From Sipunculus nudus (lineage: Eukaryota > Annelida > Sipuncula > Golfingiida > Sipunculidae), in assembly GCA_026874595.1 (NCBI GenBank), contig CM049313.1, forward strand, positions 48,411,659 to 48,475,658: DNA of 64,000 nt, written 5' to 3'. Under the pieces are notes generated by a model that ran no database searches, had not been told where the DNA came from, and worked only from the letters and a program-made list of their open reading frames with translations. Both the position numbers and the translations under genes were made by a program. This document shows positions 22,740 through 34,118 of this stretch, piece after piece (within the stretch, counting starts at the first letter, position 1; each line of letters opens with the position of its first letter).

Positions 22740-24230
22740 TGGACTCGTACCTAACAAAGTTTTGTGGCGCCATCTATAATCATTTTCGCGTAGTGTCCAA
22801 TTGTGCCTCTTTATCTAGTGATGATAGGACAAGTATCAGGAGGGGCTGAAGTTGTGCATTTCCGTAGATCTTGGATACTTCCATCTCGTACCCAAGACTG
22901 CTGGCGCCATCTGCAATCGTTTCCCATTGGCGTCCATTCGATAGTTTTCTCGGACATATGACAGGTGGCGTCATGTATAATCACGTTTTCGTAGACTGTA
23001 TCCATGCATTTATCTCAGAAGTGGTGTGACGGATCCATGTCCATAGACGTATCGCATGTCCATTGTTCTTTGATATTTGAATCATACGCAAGCTATGTGT
23101 GGCAACGTACAATCGTTTTCGCGTAACGTCCATCCTTTTGTCCATCTATATTTGTAAGGTGAAAATTGCACATATCTTAAGTAGGAAATGGATGGACATA
23201 TTGGTCTGTATGTTTATAGATCTTGGGTGGAGTTCATATCCACAAGATTGGTGGCACCACCTGCAATCACGTTGTTCGTGGAATACATTAATGCATTTTT
23301 CTCAGGAATGGTTTCACGTATCAGCCTGAAATGTTGCATGTCCATTTATATTGGATTTATTTATATTGTATTTAAGAATGGTGGCACCACCTACAGTCCT
23401 TTTTGCTTGATGCTTATCTGTGCATCTATTTTAGGTAAAAATCACACATATCTCAGGAGTGGTTTGACTTATCGGCCTGAAATTTTGCAGCCTCAACCAT
23501 CTTGTGTAAGTTTTATCGTACTCAAGACATGTGGTGCCGCGTACAGTCACATATTTGTACAATAAATCCACGTTATTATCTATGGAGTGGTCTGATGTAG
23601 GGTAAAAGTATAAGTCTGTTTGGCTTTTACACCCGAGCCTAACAGCTCATCACGCCAAAACTCATCTCGATTTCGCAGTTTACCTTCCAAGTAATATCTA
23701 GTATCCATTTCTACTGCTGGGCGGACAGAGGCACACTTGCGGTTGTGACCTTGCCTGAGGGTCTTGGCACGTTGGTGGTCTGACCAGGATTCGAACTCAC
23801 GACCTCTCGATCATAGGCCCGGCACAAAACATAACACCACCGCCTCAGGATGGTTTGATGTATCTATCTGAAAATTATCCATCGATCTTGATATGGTGTA
23901 TCTGAAGTATAAAACTGGTGGTGCTACCTACAATTATTTTGCTTCCATCTGAAGGTCTGTTTTGGTAAAAGATCACACATATCTCTGGAGTAATTCCATT
24001 AAACAGTTTGTTTTATGACATATCCATCTATATTTTATAGACTTCTCATACACTAGACAGGTTGGATCATCTATACTCTGAAATGTTGCAGGCCCATAGA
24101 TCAAGGATTGAACATGACTGTACACTTGACTGGTGGTGCCACCTACAAAAATTGTTATAGCTTAATCCATGTATGACTTGTACACATGACTGGTGGGGCC
24201 ATCTACAATATTTTAGCTTCGTCCAACCCG
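22740..24230. repeat. Degenerate tandem array, about 130-150-bp period, GTGGCRCCACCT core
   Basis: The core starts at about 22764, 22901, 22965, 23099, 23251, 23381, 23531, 23918, 24132 and 24191. Most spacings are 130-152 bases; two are about 60, and the long gap at 23531-23918 contains a SINE. Each core is followed by a TGCAATCGTTTTCGCGTA-like block, then ATCTCAGGAGTGGTTTGACG and CTGAAATTTTGCATGTCCAT-like blocks. The units are old and strongly diverged. Similar arrays inside Helitron-like 'pearl' elements are known from bivalves, but no Helitron ends were found. Confidence 0.7.
23600..23847 (-). mobile_element. tRNA-derived SINE with 15-16-bp target-site duplication
   Basis: On the minus strand the head contains a Pol III B box AGTTCGAATCC (23797-23787) preceded by an A-box-like GCGGTGGTGTTATG region, as in a degenerate tRNA. 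A non-tRNA body of about 190 bases follows. The insertion is flanked by GGAGTGGTCTGATGTA (23584-23599) and GGATGGTTTGATGTA (23848-23862), which also matches the array unit it interrupts. The tRNA parent is not assignable. Confidence 0.72.
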
Positions 24231-27200
24231 GGCATTTTGGGATACTTGGACATCTCTGATTCCGCAAATTTGGCGGGCTGTCATGTCCTCAATGATTTGG
24301 CGGATATCTGTAGTCGCTTGTCGACTGCCCATATTCTAGTTTTTTTTTAATTTTGTTGATCAGTGCCTCCCATACATACTGTATTTGGATTAAGATTGAG
24401 CAAGCTGCTTAACTTTTAGTTTTAAAACTAACATACCTAAACACACCTTTGCCGTGTGCAAACATTCCTTACAGCGGCTTTGGTCAGTTCATCGACTATA
24501 TATGTAAACGCTACCTTTATAAGCTGTATGTATACACGGAATATTGCTTATTTACTTTAGGGAAATGTTAATGATAAGGCATATTTTGCATTGCAAACAT
24601 GTTTTATATACATCCATTTAAACTTGATGCGTCTTTGAACGTTCATGATATCTCAAATGACATTTCGAATTGTCAAGATGTTTATATATATTATTTCGAA
24701 GAAAAAAATAGGTTTATCAAGAATTTGAACGTACTCGTAAATTTTGCAAGGCTACTAAAGGAAATATTAAATAAAGAATTTATTTATCAGGTGCAAGTTA
24801 CATTGCCAGTAAACATACTTTCCGAACCTAGATTTATTTAACATCGCTATGGCTGCTATCTATATATTGGCATTTATTTAATCTGACACAGTATAACGCA
24901 ATTGTTTTTATTTGTATAGATGCATAGATACACGAATGGCTTGTGGATATTTATCATTAAAAATCATCGGCCGAGCAGCATGGCCCATGGGTCACATTTA
25001 TTTGCTCTCGTTCTGCTTCGTGACTGATGGCCCCGGATGAAGACCAAAGATAAACCGTTCACTTACTAACTGGACAAACAATAGCCTTGCCCTCAAAGCC
25101 AAATCGATAACAGAACCCTCGGTCAGTGGTTTCCATGGCAACACTTAAACCAACCACTGGCCACTCGAGATCACGAGGACCCTCAGTGACTTTGCAAAAT
25201 CAGGTGTAAGTAATCCCAAGGTTTAACTTGCTTGAAGGGACTGCGTTTCCCTTATTTAGTTGTGGTCATGGTTATTAAATAGTTTTCTTAATAAAGTATG
25301 GGGCCAGTTTGAAAGCCGGTGACCTTGACTTTCATCTTCTAGGTCAAATAATCTGAACTAGATTTTTTTATATAACACAACCTTTGAACCACTTAGTATT
25401 TGTTTATGAAATTTGATACATAGGATGGGTTCATTCGAGTTATCGGATGAGCTCGAATACTGGAGACCTTCGTTTCGAACCAAAGGTCAAATTGGCCGAA
25501 GTATAGATGGTGTTTCTAGGATTTTTTTTAATGTTACACTCTTGAAGTACCACCTATTCTTTTCTAAAATTTTGAAAACTTGTCGCCTTGAAGATGATCT
25601 TCATCTGAATCTGTGGAAATACATGATGATCGTCAGCAAGTTGTGCCTCCTTTTCCCCCTCAAATTTGGGCATCAAGGGCCCATGGGGAGGGGAAAACAT
25701 ATATCTACTTTTGTGATTGTAAAAACAAAATCATTCTTGTTCCATATCCACGAAAACATTCGAATTTTGAGGGTTAACCAATTTTATCACTGACACACAC
25801 ATCTTAATTCTATCTTCAAGATTTGGCAAAGGACAATAAAGAAGGCCAAAAGCGGAAGAATCATAAGAACGATTAGTGTGAATATACATATTTCCTAAGT
25901 GTCTTCTTCCATGGAGAAAACTACAATCGCCGAGCGATATCCCATGAGAAAAATGTGATCGACGGGCTTGCATGGGGGGGGGGGGGGGGGGGGGGCTTAA
26001 GAATTTAAGTTTTCGCGTCGACCCTGTAAGCCACTCTTTATTATGGGGAGGCTTTATTAACTTCTAGATTTCGATTTCTCATGGTAGGTTATCCTTTACC
26101 CCTGGCTAACAGATTTTTTTCTTAAACAAGGTCTAGAGCTAGTTGAGGTTTACGATGGTCTCACTCCGTTTTATACCAAGAAGGGATTTTAGCATGGAAC
26201 AGCACAACCCAAAATAAGGTGAATCCATTATCGGTCAAAGGGCATGTATCATGTAAACTGATTTTTAAGGTACGTGTCCACATGAACAGACACGGTGCGG
26301 GTGTTGAATATTTCAAATTAATCGATTACTCCTTTCCGATTCGATCTATAAGATTTTAAAGAAATTTGTTGAATTTGTGAGTGACTGCCAAGGGCCATAC
26401 CCATTTACAAATATAAGGGGTACCTTTTAACAAGATTTTTCTTATTTACGGTAATCCGACTTTTGCTTCTCAGCGCCATCTATTATTCAAAGGTTGAACG
26501 ATTTCAACGTTTAAGTTTCTATATTTTCGATTAAACATTAACTTAAAACATATTTCAGCTCAACGCAGTGAAAGGTTTGGTATTATCGTTGGCGATTCAC
26601 TCAAATGTATAAGAATATACGAAGGAATTATCCAGTTTTAATGCCGTAATCAAATGTCATGTGTTTCACTATATGAACACAAGATGGCGCTGATATGCAA
26701 TTGCGGTTTACCGTAATTAATAATGGAGACATATGCCGTGGTACCCCGTTAATGTGACACTAAAATGTGATCTAAAATATGTAAAATAAAACGTGATCCC
26801 TCCCCTTGGTAGGCTTTGCTGACCCCAGTATAGACGCAAATTCCGTGAACTATTCACTTGCATACGGGTTTTGCAAGTCTTTCTTCTGGTCCGCAGAGCT
26901 AACTTCTGATGCAACCAAAGAGTTCAATTTACTGGTCTTGCATTGATAGCACACACGTGGTGGAGATAAGTAGTCCTGAACCACTTTTATAGTAATCAGT
27001 TGTAACAACAGGTGCCCGAGCAGAAGCCCATACGATGGCACAAGCTTTGATGGCTGATCATTAATTGTTCTCACGGGTCCTGCCTCCATGTCATCGTGAG
27101 ACCAGAATCAGTGAGCTAGACATTGCGTACTGTGTTTAATTTCCGACCCGTCAACGTTGACGAATCGTCCGCTCGGGGCACTTTGCGCAGTTCCGAAGTT

Positions 27201-27713
27201 CAGCATAAATAATGTCAATCACGTCTGGCCACCGCTGATAGAAAGCTGTTTCATTAGGTCACAAATGTACGGAAAAGGTCTGAACTCGAGAAACGAAAGG
27301 AAATGGTCTGCGTGAAATTTGTATCAATGACTATTTTAATATGTTTAGTGTCACGTATGTTCTAATTATTCTTGTCCTGTATAAGCTTGATGGAGTGCTT
27401 GAAATACTTACTTTTATTAAAAGATGTTTTTAGGGTTTTTTTTATAGGAATTTTCTATCCTTTCGTACAACTTGACATAGGCCTTATGAAAATTCCATCG
27501 GAAAATATTGTACATATATTGAGTATTTAAAATGACGCAATTTAGAATATGAAAGAGCATGGTTTGTGTCCGTTCAGAAATTATAGAATATATTTTCAAA
27601 CTTTTGCGACTGCATTAAGCTCCATGAAAACACGGGGTGTACACAAAACGCTATGGCAAGCGATTTCTTCGTATACTAGACGTAGCGTATATGGAATCCC
27701 AGCTTAACACCCG

Positions 27714-27714
<1 letters not shown>
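24231..27714. other. Gene-free stretch
   Basis: No coding exon, RNA gene or complete element was recognised. A 20-base poly-G run lies at about 25975-25995. Open frames of about 126 codons near 25413 show no family motif. Confidence 0.5.

Positions 27715-27784
<70 letters not shown>
27715..27784. repeat. (TA)n microsatellite, about 70 bp
   Basis: Perfect alternating TA. The longest of several in the window; others are at 32079-32132, 37929-37980, 39861-39902, 40622-40667 and 55209-55244. Confidence 0.95.
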
Positions 27785-27786
<2 letters not shown>

Positions 27787-27935
27787 CCTCTCTGAAAGAC
27801 CACCTGTCAAATGAGACCACCTTTCTATTAAGACCACTCTTGCTTAAACCAAATCATTCACATTGGTTATAATTGATCTGTTTAATAAAAACCACTTATG
27901 GACAGTCCAACGGGTGGTCTTATTACAAAGTTATA
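27784..27935. repeat. GACCACC-family miniature element
   Basis: The left part reads AAGACCACCTGTC and AGACCACC twice; the right part reads GGGTGGTCTTATTAC, the inverted form. It is related to 33-107 and to the half copy at 13130-13190. The (TA)n tract abuts its left side. Confidence 0.55.
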
Positions 27936-30047
27936 TATATGTGTGTGTGTGTGTATGCAGGAAGCAAGGGCCATGGACTTTCCCTTATCTTTGTCACTGG
28001 GTTGTGTTGTGAATTATACATGTTGATATTTAGATTTAGTGACAGGTCACTGTGCGGGGGACCCTGACTGAAGAGAATGGCCGGCTAATTTAATTATTAT
28101 TTGATTGACCCGGCCTTCCTTCTAGCGGGTGCTACCTAATAGCGGGCGCTATAGGAGCCCTAATTTCTCTCGTGTAGTTAGCCTTTCCGCTCTCTGGAAT
28201 GGACTGGCCAGTCCTGCAGACTCCGTAAGGTCTACTCTCAGAATCGACTTACTTCTCTCAAGTGATGCTTAACTGACGGCGGTCCCTCTGGGCTGACCAG
28301 ATCCTGCTCTGTCGACATAGGAAACGCTGAACCTCATCTTATTTGCTTCTCATCACCTAACTCACCAGGGAATAATATTTTCTTTTTCCACCTCCACGAA
28401 ACAGGTAAAGATGTATGTTTATCCTAACACCATGGTTGTTTATCACTGTTCTTTTTTTTCCAACTTTAATATATCGTGTTTCGCATGTTTTTCTTATAGC
28501 TTAGGATGTATGATGTTATAATTTCCGGGATTATGTGATGACAGTGGCATTATAAAAGTTGTGCACTGCCGTAGACAGTATCAGTCATGCCAAAAAACAG
28601 GAAATATTTTCTCTTTTTCCGTTACTTACTTCACTCCGTGATTTATTTAGGGATTCGTGCTTCAGAACCGACAATATTCAGCAACATTGGAATCAAAATG
28701 ATCGGAAGAATTATAAAATTTATAAAACTTACAAACAACATTATTGAGTAATATTATAAAAAAAAAACATGGATAGAAATCAAAGAATGATCAAACCGGA
28801 CAATGGTCTATCTACAATAACTGGAATTTTTTATGACATAGTAAGTATTCTGATGTGACCAGTTATATGCTTACAGATACGTTTAAAGTTAATTTCAAGA
28901 TATTCAATTGTTATATTTCATCAAAATGTGTAAAATATATAAAATGGCATACATATATATTATATATCTATAATATTTATATATATAATTAACATTTTAT
29001 TAGCCCCATTACATTTGATGAAGTTGTATTGTTGAACACTATGCATGTATTAACTAACCTACGGTACCCAGCGTAACGCACAAAGTCCCACAACGATAGT
29101 GTAAAAGTGCCATAATTAACATCAAATGTTAATTACGCGAGGTGTATATCAGCATTTCCGATATCTTTGATATATATCATGTTAGCACAATCTGACCGGA
29201 ACATCTTCTCTATCGCCTGTCAGATGGGCTTTAAGAACCATTTCTGCTCTGTAATCTAGCGCGATTGCTCATTGGTTAAGTCATTATCCATTAAAAAAGA
29301 AGGAATCTTATGCCAACAAGACCACAGGATTTTGATCAATTTATCATTACCACTTGGTATCAGGGTATATATGTGTATAGTGTAATTAGTAAGTTTACAT
29401 AGATATGGCATAAGGTTAGAACTAAAATGTGATAAATCAGAGTATTAACGCTGTTATGCCCACGGTCGCTATGTTCGGCGCCAGAACTCTGCCTTTATGG
29501 TCCCCATGCATCTCAGTTAACTACTTTTTTTTTCAATGACGTCATTTTTCGGAAAAGAGCTTGAACAAATGCCGGCTGACTCTAAAGAACTGGATGCTTA
29601 CGGTCCCCCCAACCCCCTACACCCTCTACGCCCCATCCCGTCAGCACGGAATTACCCATCCCGCTCTACGTACAACCTTCAGATCAGGCCGGTATAGGAT
29701 TATTCCGTTCTATCGCTCAGATTACAGGCTCACCAGCATAACAGTTTATGTCTTATTTATGTAATGTAGATTGCCTTATCTTCAGGCAGCAATAAAATGA
29801 TTGTCCCTCAACAACATATCACCATAACAGTCCTCAGAATTATGCAATCCAGTGATACTAATTATGTGACATCACATGAATATTAATATGTAACATTGTT
29901 AAATTTTTTGTAGAAATAAAATACCAATATTAGTCATTGGCGGTATATTTAAATGCATATGTTTTATTTAATCGTGGTGTTACATGTATTGCTCTATGCA
30001 TGCTGCCTGAGATAGCGTACATGTGAAACGGCTTCTGCTATTAATTA
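27936..30047. other. Gene-free stretch
   Basis: Nothing supported beyond a short (TG)n at about 27940-27955 and AT-rich palindromic TATATAT patches near 28950-28990. A GC-richer patch at 28060-28340 has no recognisable reading frame. Confidence 0.45.
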
Positions 30048-30342
30048 AGCTGTTTCCATGTGAGCGTATATATGCGTATATGCCTGAACTAGCAAATGTA
30101 TATAGTTTCATATGTCACGGATGTATCAGGTCTTCCAAACAAAAGATGCTGAAGTGGCGTCATTTCACCGGGAATCCCTGAGTTCACGCATGCCCATGCG
30201 TGGTAATAGCTCCTGTGGCGATTTTCACACATATAATCATATAAGCTGACGGAAACATGGAAACACCATTGTTACACAATCATATGAGCAATTTTGCACG
30301 CATATATAGTTTATTCACACATGCGCACATGGAAACACAGCT
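30048..30342. mobile_element. Candidate MITE with AGCTGTTTCCATGTG ends
   Basis: The left end AGCTGTTTCCATGTGAGCG is mirrored at the right end by GCGCACATGGAAACACAGCT. CGTATATATGCG and GCATATATAG inner blocks are also inverted. Length is 295 bp with no coding content. The target duplication is unclear; an A/T-rich flank is present on both sides. Confidence 0.5.
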
Positions 30343-31780
30343 AAAAATTTGTGCAATTTCAACAACATTGAAGTCTACATAAAACGTAGACAATGTCTTT
30401 GAAAGAAGCAAGAATCACCTGGGAGAGAGAGGTGCTGCATGGAGCTTTCAGGCTAAAATGCATTTTATGTTTTTAAAATCAGTCATTTTTAAATGTTGAC
30501 AAACCTATAGAGAAAATTCTGGTAAGTGTCAGTTGTCTTCTTTAGGCTCTTCGGACAAACGTGCAAAGAGTGAATAATACAACACGGGAGAGATATTCGA
30601 ACATTAGAAGAGGGAACTAGAGGTAGAAGTCTGCAGTCGATGAGCGAAACTTAGTTGCTCGCAGCTAAGCGATAATAGGTGAATTTCGTGCCGACTTTGA
30701 ACATTTGGCTGAGGAGGAAATCGTCAATTGGCACTCCATCCAGTAATCGTGTTCACAAGAGTACGACTCTGATGTTGAGGTAGTGTGGGCAAAGAGATAC
30801 CCAGAATGCATTATCGGCTTTTAAATACACAAGCGCGTAGGAGTACGTGTCATGTTAATCCATCATTTATTAAATATATACTAATTATGTGCAATGAGGT
30901 ATTGCTATAACAGCAGGTGATTTGAGCACGGACATTCACAGAAACAATGCACGAAATGCCCACAGCCGATTATTTTCAGAGTTCAGGTGGTGCTGTGAAT
31001 CACCAATGTCACGCATAAAGATAGTCAATTAAGGGCGAATTTAGACCACTGTTAAATGTTTATGTTAGAGAGAGCTCTTACAGTAGCATATCCTCTGTGA
31101 ATATACCGGCTTGACCGTTAAACGGTTCCATTCACGAACTTGCATTAACGTCACTACTAAACTCTTACGCGATCCTCCACAAATGTGCGTCGAATGATTC
31201 CGTTTCTGATGCTGGTCAATTGGACTGTGGTCTTCCATCTTATCAGACCATCCATTGTTCTCAACAAGTACTGTTTTGATGTTACATCTAGCAAATTCAA
31301 TGATTTTACATGGATTATTGCCTGGTTATTTGTTTGAATCTATTAAATTATCGATTCAAAGAATGACTCCGTGCAAAATTAATTAAATAATGAAACCATC
31401 GAGGTATAAATTATCTTTGTGCAGCAGCCCTGAACACTATTTAACCTTGAAATCTCTACAGTGTTGTAAACAACAAGGACTACTCGTGTAATATGTAAAA
31501 GTATAATTCTACAATTATATGAACTCCAATATTAAAAAAAAAATGTAGAAATGAGATGTCACATGCAACAGAAGTGCACGTATACTGTTTGATAGATGCA
31601 TATATACATCATAGTTAATTTATTTCTATAAAATAATTTCATGTTTAAAGAGGAATAGTACTTTGCATTATCGCTCGGTTAACGCTGGGTTTGCATAGGA
31701 GAAAAAAGTACACGCAAGGTGAAAAACTGTCCGTGTCGAGTAGAATAACAAATGGTATCAGATTATAACCGCTGCTCGTA
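30343..31780. other. Gene-free stretch
   Basis: No exon or element with defined ends was recognised; ordinary AT-rich sequence up to the Penelope-like relic. Confidence 0.45.
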
Positions 31781-31893
31781 AATAATAGTTCTCATGCACA
31801 GCAAATATTAACTTTCTTGTTGTGACAGTTTCGTCGGTTCACGTCAACGACTTCATCACACTGTTATAACTCTCTGTGTGGCGCTATAGGTGC
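31781..31893 (-). mobile_element. Terminal repeat of the Penelope-like element with hammerhead-like motif
   Basis: Read on the minus strand it contains TATAGCGCCAC, GTGATGAAGTCGTTGACG, AACCGACGAAACTGTCAC, and then GCTGTGCATGAGAACTATTA. GTGATGA...GACGAAAC resembles the conserved CUGAUGA and GAAA strands of a hammerhead ribozyme, with a possible stem II between (GTC-GTT against AACCGAC). An inverted copy lies at 33124-33253. Position -1 of the core is changed (G for C), so activity is doubtful. Confidence 0.6.
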
Positions 31894-32076
31894 GAGTAGC
31901 GAGTCGTAGAGATGCAGCATGTCCCTCGTCGCGGTGGAGTACCTGCATGCCTTCCTTCCCGATGTAGATGGCTTCTCGTACCTATCGTGACTGGCGTTCC
32001 TCCTCCCTGCAACCACTTTGATGTTATCCTAGTCTATGGTTTGGTTCTTCTGACTGGTGTGAGCAGCCAGGGTAGA

Positions 32077-32132
<56 letters not shown>

Positions 32133-32133
<1 letters not shown>

Positions 32134-33080
32134 CACTTAGGGAGTTTTTCCTTTGTGCTCTGGTGTACGTTACTCCTGATGTTTGCTGAACTGATTTCTT
32201 GTGTTGCGCTTCCCTGATTCTGAGTTTTCTACCTGTTTCTTCTGTGTATGATTCTGGACATGATTTACAAGGTTTTATGTAAACGCATTTTATAGTGTCC
32301 TCCAGTGGTCTTTTGTCCTTCGGTTTCACTAGGTTCTGCCTAAGGATGCATGTTAATGGGTTGAGGACTGTTTATATGCCATGTTTCTTAATCAGGCGAT
32401 ACAATGACTCCTGATAGTAGTCCTGGTATATACGGTAGGCATACAACTTTCTTGGAAGTTAGAGCATCTTTGGCACATTTCTTCGTGGTTTTTGAAAATG
32501 CTTTTTGTTCTGTCGTCCTCACAAACGTCCATCCAGGGTGGCCGCAGGTTTTCAAACCTTTCTTTATATGGTCTATCTTAATTTTCTTGTTGTATTGTTC
32601 GGTTACTATGGTGTCAAAGCAATCTGATAATGTGCGCAACACTCTTACTTTGTGGTTGAGGGGTCGGTGTGATTTTAACGCCTCTTACTTTGTGGTTGAG
32701 GGGTCGGTGTGATTTTAACGCTGAATATTGGTCTGTGTGTGTCTTCTCCTGGTGCACATTCACACTTATGCTGCCATCGGTATTTCTTGGGACTTATACA
32801 CCGTAAATTTCCCTCTCGTATGTAAATATAATGCTTCCCGTTGGGTCTGTTTTGTTCACATGGTCGGTAAGTTTCTTTTTCCGTACCTCGTTTAATCACT
32901 TCTAATATTCGTCCACATAACGGTTTTTTTGTCCTCTGGAGCGTTAGCGATGGCTTTTTTTGCTTTTTTTTTATGATCAGTGTTCAGATTGGCGACAACG
33001 ACAGACACTGGGCTGCCCATCGCGGTGCCAAAAACCTGCTCATAGATGGTACCTCTAAAACTGAAATGTGTGGTGGACAT
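32133..33080 (-). pseudogene. Penelope-like retroelement relic: reverse transcriptase C-part plus GIY-YIG endonuclease
   Basis: Three frames on the minus strand follow each other in the order of a Penelope-like protein. At 33080-32892, TIYEQVFGTAMGSPVS is the RT motif around the SP(V/I)xAN strand, followed by KKAIANAPEDKK. At 32899-32645, VIKRGTEKE-type sequence has decayed KTDPTGK and ...THTDQYL counterparts. At 32642-32388, IVTEQYNKK, HIKKGLKTCGHPGWTF and VVCLPYIPGLL form the connector. At 32329-32150, CVYIKPCKSCPESYTEETGR is a GIY-YIG-type endonuclease with a damaged YIG. Frameshifts, a missing YxDD segment and the (TA)n tract at 32079-32132 make it non-functional. Confidence 0.82.
32642..32721. 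repeat. 40-bp perfect tandem duplication inside the Penelope-like relic
   Basis: CTCTTACTTTGTGGTTGAGG and the following 20 bases are repeated exactly, copies starting at 32642 and 32682. The duplication shifts the relic's reading frame and, being exact, is much younger than the surrounding decay. Confidence 0.9.
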
Positions 33081-33123
33081 AACAAATTAAAACAGTTCCA
33101 TTATGTCATCGACTGTCAATTTT

Positions 33124-33253
33124 GTCACCCATAGCGCCACCTAGTGGCCAGCGGTACTGAGTCATCATGGTCTGATGAAGTCCGGTGACGTGGTCGGAAG
33201 TAACAGTCACAACAAGTATGTTGACAATGGTGGCTGTGCATGAGAACTGTTAT
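33124..33253 (+). mobile_element. Inverted copy of the Penelope-like terminal repeat, hammerhead-like motif
   Basis: On the plus strand it reads CACCCATAGCGCCACC, CTGATGAAGTCCGGTGACG, GGTCGGAAGTAACAGTCAC and GCTGTGCATGAGAACTGTTA. These are the same blocks in the same order as the minus-strand copy at 31781-31893. The CTGATGA core strand is intact here, but the GAAA strand reads GGAA. Confidence 0.6.
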
Positions 33254-34118
33254 CTGGTAATCTACTTTCCCAGCCGCAACCATTTGGTGAAATTTCCGCG
33301 CCAATATTGGAGTTTCAGTGTAAAAATAAAAGGAAGCTTGTGCTTTTTTTTCCGGTTCAGTCAGTCGTCTGGCGTAGTAATATATGTGAAATATATTACT
33401 CATTTATGTTCAACTTTAAATGGTCTACAGGAATTATTCAGAGATTTTTTTGTCTAAAGGTATGGTAGATTAATAAGAGATTATCTGATATAATTATCTT
33501 TTACTTGAAGTCAGTCCAATACGAGTCTGTTCCTTCGAGTCCAAGAACAAGTCCGAGTTCCGGTCCATCAGGTCTAAGTCCGAGTCATTGAAAAAGTGGA
33601 CTCTAGTCCTGACTCTCGTCCTACTTCACTAGCGTGGACAGACGATATTTTGTACAGGTTTTATTATTTGATTCAATATTCTGGCGAAATGGACAGTACA
33701 CAACACCACCACCTGACCCATAGGGAGTGTTTCGATTGGTTAAAATAACTACTTGTAAAATAAATAAAACGAGTGATATAATCTTCCATAATATGAAAAC
33801 CTGCAATTCTCGAACTTGAACTAAATGATATTAAATATAGAATGAAAAAAATGGTGGTGTATGATGTATTTGAATTATGGCGTAATGTAGGTATGCTCAA
33901 AAAGAAATTATTTTTTTTCGTCACATTTACTGAGCTGGTGGTGCATTTAGGTGGTACACTATGTGGTTCTTTGTTTCAACATTATATAAAATTAACGCGC
34001 ATTTTACGACTATCAGATATGACTTCCTATGTTGACCAGAATATTTTGGCACATACAGTGCACTTAAGGGGTCACGTTGACTATTTGTTTGTTTGTTTAA
34101 GTGTATTAGTATGTTTAG
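33254..34118. other. Gene-free stretch with GAGTCC-rich patch
   Basis: At about 33525-33625 the motif GAGTCC/AAGTCC recurs irregularly (CGAGTCC, AAGTCCGAG, GTGGACTCTAGTCC). Similar patches are at 61550-61680 and 62341-62400. No coding exon was recognised. Confidence 0.5.

Noticed and set aside
23787-23797. Functional tRNA gene
   Set aside because: The B box is present, but no cloverleaf with acceptor stem and anticodon loop can be drawn. Body and target duplication identify a SINE.
22740-24230. CRISPR array
   Set aside because: The repeats are long, strongly diverged and in a eukaryotic genome; spacing and structure are those of a decayed satellite.
33172-33216. Active hammerhead ribozyme
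   Set aside because: The GAAA strand reads GGAA and stem pairings are incomplete, so only a hammerhead-like relic is claimed.
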